From Urophycis tenuis (lineage: Eukaryota; Chordata; Actinopteri; Gadiformes; Phycidae): 64,000 bases of DNA. Below are positions 12,426 to 23,273 of this stretch, piece by piece. Made by a program: the position numbers and the translations under genes. The notes beneath the pieces are model-generated. The model did no database searches. It saw nothing but the letters and a program-made list of their open reading frames with translations, and was not told where the DNA came from. The stretch lies in the NCBI GenBank assembly GCA_036785325.1, contig JAXIVH010000012.1, forward strand, positions 4,290,057 through 4,354,056, in the 5' to 3' direction. The stretch's first letter is position 1. Each line of letters opens with the position of its first letter.

Positions 12426-12666
12426 CAATTCCATCGCTGTCGTTGAATAAGTCCTTCGATTACTCTGACTGGAGTAGTTTCCCCTCATTTTTAATTTTTT
12501 TTTCATTTGCAAAAATGCATCTTCATTAAAAGTTTTGCAGGGAGAATGTAATCAAAGTTTCAGGTGCTGAATGTTGCCGGGAAGCCGCACCACTTATCTC
12601 CCGCGTCCCCCCGTGGAGCCAGCAAGGCGGAAAAAGACCCTAAGTTTCCCTTTTTTTTCTGCTTAG

Positions 12667-12697
12667 TCTTCAAGTAGCTGTCTGCCATGAGGAGAGC
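12667..12697 (+). other. Candidate 31-nt micro-exon or 5' UTR exon with strong splice signals
   Basis: Upstream is a long pyrimidine tract ending TTTTTTTTCTGCTTAG (acceptor), and downstream is GCGTAAGTATT (donor), both close to consensus. The enclosed 31 nt contain an ATG at 12687 in a GCCATGA context. The length is not a multiple of three. One frame is open through it (LQVAVCHEES). No partner exon is identified, so a chance pairing of splice sites is possible. An AT-rich conserved-element-like block lies 350 bp downstream. Confidence 0.22.
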
Positions 12698-13049
12698 GTA
12701 AGTATTCCCTCAGTCTGGTCTGCCTCTCCGGCCCTCCGCCACGCCAGCCCCCCCCTGGGCCCGGCTGCCTGCCGCGTCCTGACGGTCTCCAGACCCGCGT
12801 GGTCACGCTGGGCCCGTCTGGAGCAGCAGGGACGCCGGCCGCCACGCCACGCACGTTACCTGTATGGAGGAGAAGGACCTGCCGTCACGCACACACCGCT
12901 CCGCGGGGCACAATGTGTGGACGCACAGCTGGAGGACCTCACAGGGCTGCACAGAGGCGAGGCGAGACCTCCACATTCCCTCAGGGGCTCTCAAGTCCTC
13001 AGAGAGCTGCCGATCGGCCCTCAACCAAGACTCCTTGATTTGAAGGAAA

Positions 13050-13290
13050 TAGGAACCTTTTTGTGTTTAATTAATAATGTAAATTAAATTTAATTAGGGC
13101 GGCTTATGAAAAATGCATTCAAATGAGAGATGAGCTTTATTCTTAAATAACAAGCCTCCTGTGCTGGAGTTGGCGTCTCCCGACATGCTAATTAGCCGTA
13201 CGGTGGGATCATTAACGAGCATACATCATCTCCGCGCTGCCGCCATCCCACCCGGAGAAACGCCGCAAAAACTGTGGAATTCAATCAGAA
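13050..13290. promoter_or_regulatory. AT-rich block resembling a conserved non-coding element
   Basis: A non-repetitive stretch with dense homeodomain-type cores: TTTAATTAATAATG, TTTAATTAGGG, GCTAATTAGCC and CATTAACGAGC, mixed with GC-rich sequence. It has no open frame and no repeat similarity. This texture is typical of vertebrate developmental enhancers, but conservation cannot be tested from one sequence. Confidence 0.25.
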
Positions 13291-13579
13291 TGTATTTATA
13301 TTTGTAACGGTGCTTCCTGTGCAAAGCAGCAAGACAAAGGGTTTAACACAGGAACACAAGTTTAACGAGTCTAAAATAACAGACGAGATCACATAACCGA
13401 ACAGAAAATAATAGCAGAAGAGAATCAGAATAGCAGAAATACAATTAGGAGCCATCGTGACATCTCATATGTCATGGGGGGGTTAATTGTTTCCATGGCG
13501 ACACTATTTAAAATGGTTATTTCCAGCTCTCTCCGGCCGGACGCCTGGGCACTCAGTCAAAACATCAAGTATTCTGAAC

Positions 13580-13632
13580 GGTTGAAGACACTGACAGACT
13601 GACTGACAGACTGACTGACAGACTGACTGACG
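13580..13632. repeat. (GACTGACA)n tandem repeat
   Basis: Alternating GACTGACTGACA units, about 50 bp. Confidence 0.85.
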
Positions 13633-13754
13633 AGCCACGCGACAGCAAGCCATGTCACAGGACCCCGTCAAGCCAAGGGGAAGAAAGCACAAATGTAAAC
13701 TTGATTGGAAACATGATTAGTGAATGTTATGTTATGTTAATGAACGGTTAGTGA

Positions 13755-14849
13755 TAGGGATGCAGCGATACCACTTTTTTCAAACCGATACGATACCGAT
13801 ACTTTTATTTGTGTACTTGCCGATACCGAGTACCGACACCGATACTTTCTAGATTTGGTCTCTATGAAAGAAGTGCAATTCATTTGAACAGGCTATTCCA
13901 AGCCAAAACTAAACAGAGCTTTCTGGTTATAACAAAAAAAGCCTTCAAAGACAAAATGCCATCACATTAGACAAAATGTAAATATAACCAGACAAAGCGA
14001 ATAACAACAAAAATAAATTACAAAAAGTGATCAGAACTATTGCTTAATAAGCACATTATCACATTTCAGTTATCAAAAGTATCCTTCTTTCAAGTACACA
14101 AACCATGTGGCACTATTCCCATGTTTCTTCAGAAAGGCTAAACAAATCAACGAACTATGTTGTCAAATGACGTCAACGTGATCTTTCACTTTATCATACA
14201 CCTTTGGCAACATCACATCGGTGATGTAGAGGCGACTGGGAATCTCATATATGGGCTCTAGCACTTTTAGAAGACGGCAAAATCCGACATTATCAACAAC
14301 TGAAAGTGGCTGGTCATTGAGCGCTACGAAGTGAGTAAGTGCCTCTGTTATTTATATTGCCCGTGAGTTGTCTTTGGACATTTTCTCTCGCTTTTGCAAG
14401 ACGTCATAAGGTTGGCTGCGTCAGTCTTACGCCGCTAGCATTAGTGAACTCTATGTACTAAGCACTATGGTGCGTCTTTCCTATGGAAGTACTCTCCTTC
14501 CCGCCTCTCGACACCGTAGCATTACAGATCTTACAGTCTGCCGGATGACGCTTTATCTTAAAATATGCCCAAATCGCCGACATGACTTAGCCTACTGTTA
14601 CGTCTTTTCGCAGCGAACATTTACACACACAAGCCTTTGGCAGAATCTCCGAGTTTCTGCTCATTCGTTATCTCCCCCGAGTTAGTTAGGTAGGACAACT
14701 CATCTCTGCCTACGGCCGGTTTGATGTAGGCTACTGGCATAGTGGTATCGGTGCGTGGTATCGGCAATTAAACACGAATACGAGTACGAGTATTTTAATG
14801 AAGTATCGGCCAGATACCCGATACTAGTATCGGTATCGGTGCATCCCTA
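13755..14849 (-). mobile_element. hAT DNA transposon with a transposase relic
   Basis: A 1095-bp element with terminal inverted repeats. The left end is TAGGGATGCAGCGATACCAC and the right end read inward is TAGGGATGCACCGATACCGA. The 8-bp target duplication is GTTAGTGA at 13747-13754 and GTTAGTGG at 14850-14857, with one mismatch. Both sub-terminal regions are built from repeated CGATAC/GTATCG. A transposase fragment lies inside on the minus strand, but most of the coding region is gone, so this is a deletion derivative of an autonomous hAT. Confidence 0.93.
14169..14345 (-). pseudogene. hAT (BED-type) transposase fragment
   Basis: Read on the minus strand downward from 14345, about 58 codons are open and give ALTHFVALNDQPLSVVDNVG, then FCRLLKVLEPIYEIPSRLYI, then TDVMLPKVYDKV. 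This is the conserved block after the BED zinc finger in hAT/ZBED transposases (the 'QPLSVV..GFRRLLKVLEPRYEIPSR' region). An in-frame TAA lies just upstream, within ..SRAI*ITEALTHF.., and neither the DDE catalytic core nor the dimerisation domain is found. It is a relic with no expected activity, useful only for orienting and classifying the element. Confidence 0.82.
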
Positions 14850-15284
14850 GTTAGTGGACCTTATCCTATGAAGTGCATGTAAAAAGTAATCAACTTATAA
14901 TGAGGATAATAACAACAACCCAAATACATTCATCACTTCATTAATGTCTATTGTTACGGATACAGTCGTGGATGAGTCCTGATAGATCATCTGAATAGTG
15001 TTGGTTGCTGCAACACAAATCAACACAAATAGAAACACAAAGAAGGTTGAAATAAACAGAAGCCCAGGGAGGGAAAATGAGGAGAAAATGTTTGCATTGT
15101 TGTCTGTGCGTGTACCACCCTGTAGAGGAGTGAAAGTGATAAACTACCACTCTGTGTGATCACTCTGTCGGCTCAGTCCTGCTCAAAACGCCTCCAGACC
15201 CCTGATGGAGAGAGAGGATTATTTTAGACATCCAGGATCAACAACACTCATCTAATCTCAATCTGGGATGAATTACCAGGTGGG

Positions 15285-15605
15285 AACACCACCACCTCCA
15301 CCATAAACACCACCTCCACCACCACCATAAACACCACCTCCACCACCACCATAAACACCACCACCACCATCAGCACCACCTCCATCACCACCATAAACAC
15401 CACCACTACCATCAACACCCCCTCCACCATCATAATTATCACCACCACCACCATAGACACCATCTCCCCCACACTCACCACAATAATGACCATCTCCACC
15501 ACCACCTCCACCACATTAATCACCACCACCACAATAGCCACCACCATACAACACAGCCACCATCATGATAACCACACCATCACCACCATCACCTCCACCA
15601 ATGCC
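15285..15605. repeat. CCA/CAC trinucleotide minisatellite
   Basis: CACCACCATAAACACCACCT units with about 320 bp of strong C/A bias. It opens a Val/Met-rich frame on the minus strand, which is compositional. Confidence 0.88.
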
Positions 15606-15795
15606 ACCGCCAAAGTATGCTAGAATGTTGTCACCCAGACCCCCAGCGGGAGGCGTGGAGGAGAAACTGCAATGTCTCAGACGTTTTCGTTTTTCCTCCA
15701 GAACATTGTATGACAATAGCAACAGATTTGTGGCCATCGAGGAAGACACAGTCAACACATTGTTCCCGTGCTACAGCAGTGGGAGAGAGGGTGTT

Positions 15796-15852
15796 GGAGG
15801 ACGAGGAGGAGGAGGAGGAGGAGGAGGAGGAGGAGGAGGGTGAGGAGGAGGG
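15796..15852. repeat. (GGA)n microsatellite
   Basis: About 17 GAG/GGA units. Confidence 0.9.
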
Positions 15853-16625
15853 TGATGCTCGGATGAATGGGCGATGTGTGTGTGCGCTCTGTTTTACACT
15901 GTCAATTTGGCAGGAGCCTGCAGGGGTTGGTGTGTTGCCATGGTGATAGGGGAGGCATGAAAGAGCAGCAAGGTTTGACTAACAAGACCAGCCTCATAAG
16001 GAAGGCTGAGATGAGAGTGCGCCTCTGAAACACAAGCCCAGCCTTTCCTCGTCGCGGTGTCTTTCCTTCAGAACGGCGCCTTCCTCCTCGTTATGTTTCC
16101 TTTAGCACGCGGCGGCTCTCCCCTACGGTGCATTGGCCCTGTATGTCCGCGTGTGCCGTGCTTTCTGTCGTATCCATCTTATGGCATCCATCTCTATCTA
16201 ATACACTATCTGTCCTCAGTGCGATACACTTTTTTTTTTTAAAGAAAGCTAAGTCCTCCCCACGCACTCGATGTGGAAACAAATCTCTCCGCAGTTCACA
16301 TTCCGCTACCGACTCCGCAGGAAGTGGGAGAGCACGCGGTGACATATCCTGCGTGTACGCGGTGTATGACATCATGTCTACGGCGTTGCAGGCATTATCC
16401 AGGAACAGAGAGTTTAAACATACAGCCTGTGACACATCCTCTCTATGGCGCCTGCGGAGCGCTGGAGCCCAGATACTTCCTCGCTACTCCTGAGAAAAAC
16501 CAGCCGGGAACTTTTCTTTCAGACGGCGCTGCAGCGCCGGGCTGCGATCGCAGCTTTTCGGGGGATTTCATCGGTCTTGCGACTCACTGCTTTCTTCCAT
16601 TACGCCTCAAACTACTGCACCTGCT

Positions 16626-16672
16626 CTGTCTGTCTTTCTGTCTGTCTGTCTGCCTGTCTGTCTGTCTGTCTG
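16626..16672. repeat. (TCTG)n microsatellite
   Basis: About 11 TCTG units, two interrupted. Confidence 0.88.
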
Positions 16673-17074
16673 CTGCGCCCCGATTAGGCCCAGAGCAGAC
16701 GTTCTGGCAGAGCCCCTCACCTCCGCCAGGCCCTCGCCTGCACCAGCAAAACAAGGATTCATGCTCTGCAGAACCTTTTATCATGTTCATTATTTCACAT
16801 CTGCTATTTGGTCGGCTTTACCCCCCATTGTGGATTACGATGAACATATTTGTGTGCGTTGTAAATTAGCTACTGCCATTTTAATGCACAAACTAAAACT
16901 GTCCTGGCAAGATATTAAGCATTTTCCTGATTATTGACCATCAGAGACAGTTTAATTCTAGCGGATTAAAAATAAAACCTTTCCTTGGTTTACGAGATTA
17001 AGTTAAATGTTTTGAACATTTCACTGCCAGTCGAGGCACTGTTGGCAGACTATTCCATGTCTATTTTCTATTTC

Positions 17075-17217
17075 GTCACTTTTATCCACAAGGAATACAG
17101 TGAACGCTTTGAGATACATGTCAATGAGGAGCAGGTAGGGGTGAGGAGGTCTCCAGCTGCAGACATTGGGGATCAAACCCAGTATCTTTGGGCTGGGGTT
17201 CTAACCACCTAACCACT
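17075..17217 (-). mobile_element. tRNA-headed SINE copy
   Basis: Reversed, the head is GGTGGTTAGAACCCCAGCCC, followed by the B-box-like CTGGGTTTGATCC, the body CCCTACCTGCTCCTCATTGA, and TTGTGGATAAAAGTG for the tail. This copy shows the tRNA-head to tail order of the family most clearly. Confidence 0.7.
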
Positions 17218-17537
17218 ATTCAGCCAGGATACCTCTGAGAAGCCCAGGAGATGTCTGCAGACGTGAGCCTGCACGGTGCTAACATCAAGCCAAAGCATGT
17301 TATAAATCACAGTTTGAAATGCAGTTTGTTGGAGTCAGAGCGTTCAGTGTGGGGTCTGTAAACATTGTCATTACCGGATCTTCTTTCGGAAGGCGTAGTT
17401 GTGGACAGTGTGGATGACAATGTTCCTGCTGATATTCCCAGTGGAGAGGATGGCTAGTAGGTGTTCACCTCTCAAGCATCACATAGCACTGGGATTCTGG
17501 CAGCACTTTCAACGGTCTAGGGTTTGTTTTGTTTTGG

Positions 17538-17539
<2 letters not shown>

Positions 17540-17576
<37 letters not shown>
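17540..17576. repeat. (GT)n microsatellite
   Basis: About 18 units. Confidence 0.9.
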
Positions 17577-17577
<1 letters not shown>

Positions 17578-17734
17578 TGGGGGGGAGCGTGTGCTTGATT
17601 ACGTGCACTGACTTGATGTCTACTGTAAGTCTACAAATGGTTAACCTAGCAATTGGAATGCTTGGAACTTGTACTGCTGACTATCTTACTGTATTAACAG
17701 CAATTAAGTGGTTCACCTTCTTCTGACAAACATA

Positions 17735-17795
17735 CTTATTGTGAGTCGCTTTGGACTACAGCGTCTGCTAAACGGCCTAAATTTAGATGTAAACA
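17735..17795 (+). mobile_element. SINE tail fragment, forward
   Basis: GTGAGTCGCTTTGGACTACA followed by GCGTCTGCTAAACGGCC and a TTTAGATGTAAA end is the forward form of the family tail. Confidence 0.65.
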
Positions 17796-17799
17796 TGAT

Positions 17800-17965
17800 G
17801 TCGACTGCAGCATGACGTCTACCACATGATGGCTGCTACAAGATGTCTACTCCATGATGTCTGATACACGATATTGTCTCCTACGCGATCCGTCTACTAC
17901 ATCAGGTGTCCACTGCATTAGGTGTCTACTACATCAGGTGTCTACTTCATCAGGTGTCTACACTC
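17800..17965. repeat. Degenerate 17-20-bp repeat
   Basis: GATGTCTACT / CATCAGGTGTCTACT units, clearest at 17897-17965 (CTACATCAGGTGTC), decayed to the left. Confidence 0.6.
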
Positions 17966-18522
17966 TGTCTTTGAAGAACACTGTAACTGCCATAGCTGCA
18001 TTTTCTCTGGCCTGACAGCCCTTTGATAGCAGCTCCCTCATTTGGCTTTAAGACACGGTGCTAGGGAACAAAGGGGCTGCGGCTGAGAATGATCACGCGA
18101 TACAATCGATACTGGATGGAGTTTCTACAGAAACACGTGGAGATGGATGGCAGTCAAGGGCAGGGCATGGCAACCATGCAGGATCACATGTAAGAACACA
18201 ACAAAATAGTTCTAAAATAATGAGGTGTGCGTATCAGCTGATGATGTACTATATTGATATTGATATTGATTAATATAAACACAGTGTTTATTATGTATAT
18301 ATGGTCCATCTACACTCCCATCATAATTCCTCCTTCTACATGCAATTTTGCATAACGTCTGGCATCTTCACACGAAGAAATCTCAATTCACATAAATTCC
18401 AAAGCGGTTATTGCTGTAGAAGGGGATGTTGTGTTGGAGTTAGTGTAACATTTTCATTTTTCAAATGAGTTTTTTTTTCCTTTGGAGACTGTCCAACTTT
18501 GTTAATTAGCATTTTCTGAATT

Positions 18523-18543
18523 CCCCCCCCCCCCCCCCCCCCC
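18523..18543. repeat. Poly(C) tract, 21 nt
   Basis: Uninterrupted. Confidence 0.93.
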
Positions 18544-18596
18544 AAAAGAAACCACACAGCTCAAAGTAGAGCAGAAAAACTACTTAACTCCCAGTA

Positions 18597-18770
18597 GAGA
18601 AAGAGATTGAGAGGGAGAGAGGGAGAGAGAGAGAGAGAGAGAGAGAGGGATCGAGATAAACATTGAGAGAATGAGAGAGAGAACGAGAGAGAGAGAAAGA
18701 TTGAGAGAGAGAGAGACAGAGACACAGAAAGAAAGATCGAGAGAGAGAGAGAGAAAGGCAGAGAGAGACA
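18597..18770. repeat. Interrupted (GA)n tract
   Basis: GAGA with ATTGA and CGAGA interruptions, almost all purine on the plus strand. Confidence 0.85.
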
Positions 18771-19056
18771 CGAGTTACACAAAAAATGAGCATCGGCTGA
18801 GAACCGGCAGGACCAGCTGGCAGCCGGAGCCACCGTGAAGCCGAGGGCTTTGGCCTCCTTCGCCACAGACACCGGTTTCTACGCACCGCCACGCCACCCC
18901 CCTCCCCCTCCCCCCTTTTGATCCCGCTGCCCGGGAACAGCTGCCGCTCTGTGTTCTCCTGGCCGGGCGCCGTTCCCTGACTGCTGCCCTAATTGAAGCC
19001 GCGCTCCATGGCTCCGCGCTGGCGCCCGCCAAGCGCCATGCCGCCGCCGCCGCCGT

Positions 19057-19057
<1 letters not shown>

Positions 19058-19090
<33 letters not shown>
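19058..19090. repeat. (CT)n microsatellite
   Basis: About 16 units, preceded by (CCG)5. Confidence 0.9.
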
Positions 19091-19093
<3 letters not shown>

Positions 19094-19224
19094 CCCGTGA
19101 CCGCAGGGGGAGGAAGGAGATGATGAGGAGCCGTGGACGGAGCGCGACGCGTGGCGATGGAGCCCACCTCGCGCCGCGGGGAGGAGCCGGGAGGGGCTGG
19201 TGACGTGTTGCTGACTACACTTGA

Positions 19225-19400
19225 ACATTTCTACCCTAAACCTGAACTTTACCATCTCTAACTGAATACCTCACCTTCACCATCACTAACCTAATACCTC
19301 ATCATAACCACCACTAACCCTAAACGCGACCATCTGGACCCTAACACCTGAACCTCTCCATCTGTTACCTCATACCCAAACTGAACAGTCTCTGACCTCG
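19225..19400. repeat. Degenerate CCTAACC-type repeat
   Basis: Loose repeats of CACCATCACTAACCTAATAC type, strand-asymmetric (few G). Decayed minisatellite. Confidence 0.5.
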
Positions 19401-19720
19401 CCGTCGCTAGCCAATCACAGCGCGGCCCTTGGCAGCGGGGGCGGGTCTACCGAGGCCCCGCGGCGGGCCCCCTACACGGGCTGGAGCCTCAGAGAGTGTC
19501 TGGGTCACGGAGAACCGGAGGCCCCAGCCAACAGGACCGAGACAGACCCGCCCCACCGGGCCGAGGTGTGTCAGCCCCGCGGTGGAGCCCCGCCCCGCGG
19601 CGTGGGTCGGCCCCGTGGTGGAGCCCCGCCCCCGCGGCGTGGGGCGGCTACAGAAGGGGAAGTAGGACGCGGGCGCCGGCCAGCAGCCCGGCGTGGCGCC
19701 AACATCTCCACATCTGCACA
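19400..19720. promoter_or_regulatory. CpG-rich block with CCAAT and GC boxes, possible CpG island
   Basis: A GC-rich, CpG-dense stretch with CCAATCACAGCG at about 19411 and several GGGGCGGG/CCCCGCCCC boxes (19436, 19588, 19625). It contains a 36-bp tandem duplication (19574-19609 and 19610-19646). No convincing exon is attached. It may be an orphan CpG island or a promoter of a gene outside this window. Confidence 0.3.
19574..19646. repeat. 36-bp GC-rich direct duplication
   Basis: Two copies of a unit starting GCCCCG(C/T)GGTGGAGCCCCG, period 36, nearly identical. It causes the repeated Pro/Arg/Gly segments seen in all frames here. Confidence 0.8.
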
Positions 19721-19947
19721 CGGCCGCTGGAAAGCGCAGCAAAAGAGCCATCGAAGAAAAGCGCATTTCTTAATTATAATTTAATTCATGAAAGCGGGCT
19801 GACGTCTGTGGAAAGAAAACAAAAGGAATCTTGAAATGAATTTGAAATCTATTAGATGAACAAAGCAGGAAAATGAAAGGTTGAAATGGGCCAATTAGCT
19901 TTGGATCACATTTGGCAGAGTCTTGAAAGAAAATCAATCCATTGCCA

Positions 19948-20136
19948 TTTAATCATTTAGCAGATGCTTTTATCCAAAGCGACTTACAGTGACTTCAGAT
20001 ACATGTTATTAAGGAGCAGGTAGGGGTTAGGTCTTTTGCTCAGGCTGCCTGAAGGTAGGTTCTTGGAATTGGGTATCAAAAGGAGTAGGCTACCTTTCAG
20101 CTGGGAGTCAAACATCCTAGCCAGTACTCTAACCTT
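19948..20136 (-). mobile_element. tRNA-headed SINE copy
   Basis: Near-complete minus-strand copy: ATTTAGCAGATGCTTTTATC then CAAAGCGACTTACAG (tail), TTATTAAGGAGCAGGTAGGG (body, one unit of what is amplified at 23.3-24.6 kb) and CAGCTGGGAGTCAAACATCC (head). Confidence 0.75.
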
Positions 20137-20432
20137 TCCAACTCATTTTTACACTGTGAATATGATCGTACAATTTCTCTTGCATTACATCCCAATGGTC
20201 CATGGTGTTGTCCTGACTGTGAAGCAGTGATCTAAGATGTGAGGATTCTCCTCTATGGATTCAGCTTCATGTTTCCATTGCTCCGGTCGAACAAAGAAAA
20301 GTGGCGAGCTAAGGTGTGTGCGTTTGGCGTTGATGCCCTAAATTCCCTAAACGTAAATGTAAATGATGGCATCGAGGCTAGCATCCCGCAGGTTTTACCA
20401 TCCAAAACAGGCTTTTACGTTGTTATTTAGCC

Positions 20433-20490
20433 AACAATGTCATCCAGAGTGACTTACAAGGCTGAGAACAATCAAAGCATGCAATCAATA
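20433..20490 (-). mobile_element. SINE tail fragment
   Basis: CATCCAGAGTGACTTACAAG followed by AACAATCAAAGCATGCAATC. Same sub-variant as 6076-6160. Confidence 0.5.
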
Positions 20491-20530
20491 TTATGACAGA
20501 GTCGGGCTGACAGAGTCAGGCTGAACCAAC

Positions 20531-20845
20531 CATTATGTTCATAGTCCATTAATCTACCGATTATTTTTTTCGATTCATCGTTTAGTTTACAAATGTAATA
20601 AATAACAGCAGATTCCATCCCAAGTAACCAGCGTCCAAAGGATGTCTTAAATGCAACTGCTTTATCTGACAAGCAGCCAAGAAAAACGAAACAATTCATT
20701 TTCATTTTGAGTTTAACTGCAACATTAAGCAGAAAATGTTTTTTATTTGTACTTGATAAATTGTTCCCATCAATCATTTCTCAAAATTAGATTTGATAAA
20801 TTTTCCGTCGATGAACAAATCGATGAAGCAAGGAATCAAAACAAG
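20531..20845. mobile_element. Decayed copy of a common teleost dispersed repeat (ATTAATCGATTATTTTCTCGATT type)
   Basis: The left end CCATTAATCTACCGATTATT continues to TTCGATTCATCG, and the right end has GTCGATGAACAAATCGATG. The interior AT-rich order matches a very common fish non-autonomous repeat that I know from many genomes. Heavily mutated; no target duplication seen. Confidence 0.5.
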
Positions 20846-22219
20846 AGGTTATTTTGAGGGTGTTTAGAGTTGGTCCAGCGCCTGAAAGGACACAAAACTC
20901 TAAATGCAATGTTTTGTGTCCGGAAACCCAGAGTCCTTGCATAAATGTGTCTACCACTGCATGCACTGAATGACAAACTTAATGAAACATCCATTCATTC
21001 TGCGACCCTGAAGGGTACCACAAGGGATGGACGTCACCGGACTCAGGACAGGAAGTGTGTGGACATGCTGACCATCTTTAACTGTGTCTTATGCACATGA
21101 AAGTACAGGTTATTCCACTAAGGACGCTCATCTCAGTGAATGTAAACGTTCCGGTAAAGCAACCAGCCATTCAAAATGTTGCATAAAATACTTATGAATT
21201 TACTCTTTTTATGTGGATAATGAGAATTCAAATTATCTCCTACGGATGTAACTTAATACAGCAGCTTTTGTGGTAACAATGTAAAATAATAAAGGATGTC
21301 TGAAACATTTTCAGAAAAAGCTTTTCAGAGAAACTGTTAAAAAATAGAAATGAAACTGGATTTAGCAGCTTTTTGCTGCTTTGCAGATTTTGAAAGAAAG
21401 AAATCAGAAGAATGAAGGAAAACAAATCCCCAATCAGAACCTAACTTCTTCTTTCATTTGCTGCCTTTGTCGAATGGAACCCAGAGACCCTGCAGGCTAA
21501 AGCTTCCATTTTGATCGTTGTGGGTCAAGTCAACACCCTTCATCAGAGTTAGTCTCAATCTGGGCTTCACAGGCCCGCATTACACGCCTCCCCTTAACCC
21601 CAAGACCTTGAAAGTACAAGAGGAAAAACTTCTCCAGAAAGCTTGAGAAGGAACACAGAAGAGGAATCCACATGGGCTGACATATCAAGGTAGCAAGGAA
21701 GCATGAAGCCAAATTGGTAGATTAGTGCAGACCAAGTCGTTGGAAAATAATATATGGTATTACATGAGTTGAATCAACTGTGTATTGTTGTCTTCCAATG
21801 GATGAAGCTCTGATATGTCTGTGTAAATCAGAGCAGTGGAAGAATAGTGTCTAATACACTGGCCTAGCTAGCTATTAGACACCACATGGGTTGCAAACAG
21901 CCTCCACACAATAAGTTAAACAAAATAAATCTCAGAGGTTTGGCGATATTAGGCTGTTAGAACACGACTGCTTCTGGTTGCCATACATCGAGATAGGATG
22001 GTGACTGTACAAATACTCCTAATAACAACAGATAATCACAAGCCAGGGCAAAGGATGCTGTTAGTTCACCTCCCCCCGACAGGGCAAACTCTGCAGAGGC
22101 CGGCCATTCTGCCTACTAATCACCGCCAACGGACGAGGCCGGCCGGACTCGCACCCACGAGCCCCGACGGGTCCTCTGCGCTCCAGCCAAGGGGAAGCCG
22201 ACGGTAAACAGCCCCGAAG

Positions 22220-22268
22220 ATGGCGGCTAAAGAGCTGGGCTCAGGAAGGGGAGGCTCATTGGACAGGG
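22220..22268 (+). CDS. Candidate first coding exon (start codon plus splice donor), unrecognised
   Basis: The sequence CCGAAGATGGCGGC is a textbook vertebrate start context. The frame reads MAAKELGSGRGGSLDR and then meets a good donor, GGG|GTGAGTG, at 22269. The 120 bases before it are GC-rich and contain repeated CGGCC/GCCGG, like a CpG promoter and 5' UTR. If real, the exon contributes 49 coding nt (phase 1). Beyond the donor the frame runs into a 31-nt poly(G) tract, consistent with intron rather than coding sequence. I find no matching downstream exon in the window and no known protein starting this way that I can name. Moderate to low confidence. Confidence 0.3.
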
Positions 22269-22287
22269 GTGAGTGTCTGAGCTCCAG

Positions 22288-22290
<3 letters not shown>

Positions 22291-22321
<31 letters not shown>
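22291..22321. repeat. Poly(G) tract, 31 nt
   Basis: Longest uninterrupted G run of the window, 23 bp after the candidate splice donor at 22269. Confidence 0.95.
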
Positions 22322-22322
<1 letters not shown>

Positions 22323-22566
22323 GGAGAAGGTTAGAGCTGCCCTGCAGCGAGGCAGCCGTCCATGGCTGGACCAGACCATTACACCCCCCTCATGTGCACC
22401 CTAGGAGCCACAGCCTTCTTGGATTCAGGGACTGACTGAACCATCATGTAGTCTGCTGGCATTTAGCATCATTATTATGATTATGATCATCATTATTAGT
22501 AGAAATACAAATGTATTATTATCATTAGATTTTAAATTATATACAATTATTATATTATGTCATATT

Positions 22567-22611
22567 ATATATATATATATATACTGTATATATATATATA
22601 TATATATACTC
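22567..22611. repeat. (TA)n microsatellite
   Basis: (TA)n-CTG-(TA)n, self-complementary. Confidence 0.9.
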
Positions 22612-23273
22612 CGGGTAACTGTCATTGGGTCGTATACAATATACTAGTATGTATATGATTATATGTTATCTTTTATAATTTTGTGCTGTGTACAAAATAT
22701 ATTCATAATTCATTTTATTTATCCTACTTATTAATTTACTCCAAAGTTTTTAGATTATTCATATTCAGCATTTGCCACAATTCCAACATTATTATAATAC
22801 TTAATTGTATACATGGTCTACTTGACGGAGAGCTCAAAATAGGCCTGAGCAGTGTCTCAGTGTCTGGAAATAGGTGATGGAAAATGCATGTAAATGATGT
22901 CATAAATTATGTGTCGAGTTGAGAACTCAATCTTTAATGGGACGGGACATGTCCCATATTCAGGGCTCTTCCCCCGGAAAACCTATTTTATTGTCGTGAA
23001 TTAAATGTGCAAATTATCGTATTTAGCGTCTGGGTCACGTCAGATCTGTCATTAACTGCAGCCTGAATAACCTCATGGAGGAAAATGGAAATGTATTGAA
23101 TTCCCCCCTTTGTTTAAGTAGCATGGGTTCTTAACAATACAGTAAAGGGACTTTTAGCTCACCAGCATTACACTGAAAACATGTTTCTTTATCAATTTCT
23201 ATGCATAAAATTACACATTATACTTCTGCATTTCATTTCGTTCGTCATTTTTTTAATTATTGTTATCATTTAC

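Larger units (their letters stand above)
14858..17074. other. Unique DNA with trinucleotide repeats (14858-17074)
   Basis: Open frames at 16090-16870 overlap on both strands without domains. 16860-16990 is AT-rich, unique and enhancer-like in texture. Confidence 0.5.
17966..19224. other. Unique DNA, GA tract and GC-rich stretch (17966-19224)
   Basis: 18880-19200 is GC-rich with (CCG)5 and (CT)n. A 130-codon minus-strand frame crosses it but contains an Arg/Glu run from the CT repeat and no domain. Confidence 0.5.
20846..23273. other. Unique DNA around the 22220 candidate exon (20846-23273)
   Basis: AT-rich except for 22080-22270. 22930-23110 is unique, with GTCGTGAATTAAATGTGC and GTCATTAACTGCAGCC, conceivably a regulatory element. 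Nothing else supported. Confidence 0.5.

Noticed and set aside
15248..15547. Val/Met-rich 99-codon frame
   Set aside because: Product of the CCA/CAC trinucleotide repeat.
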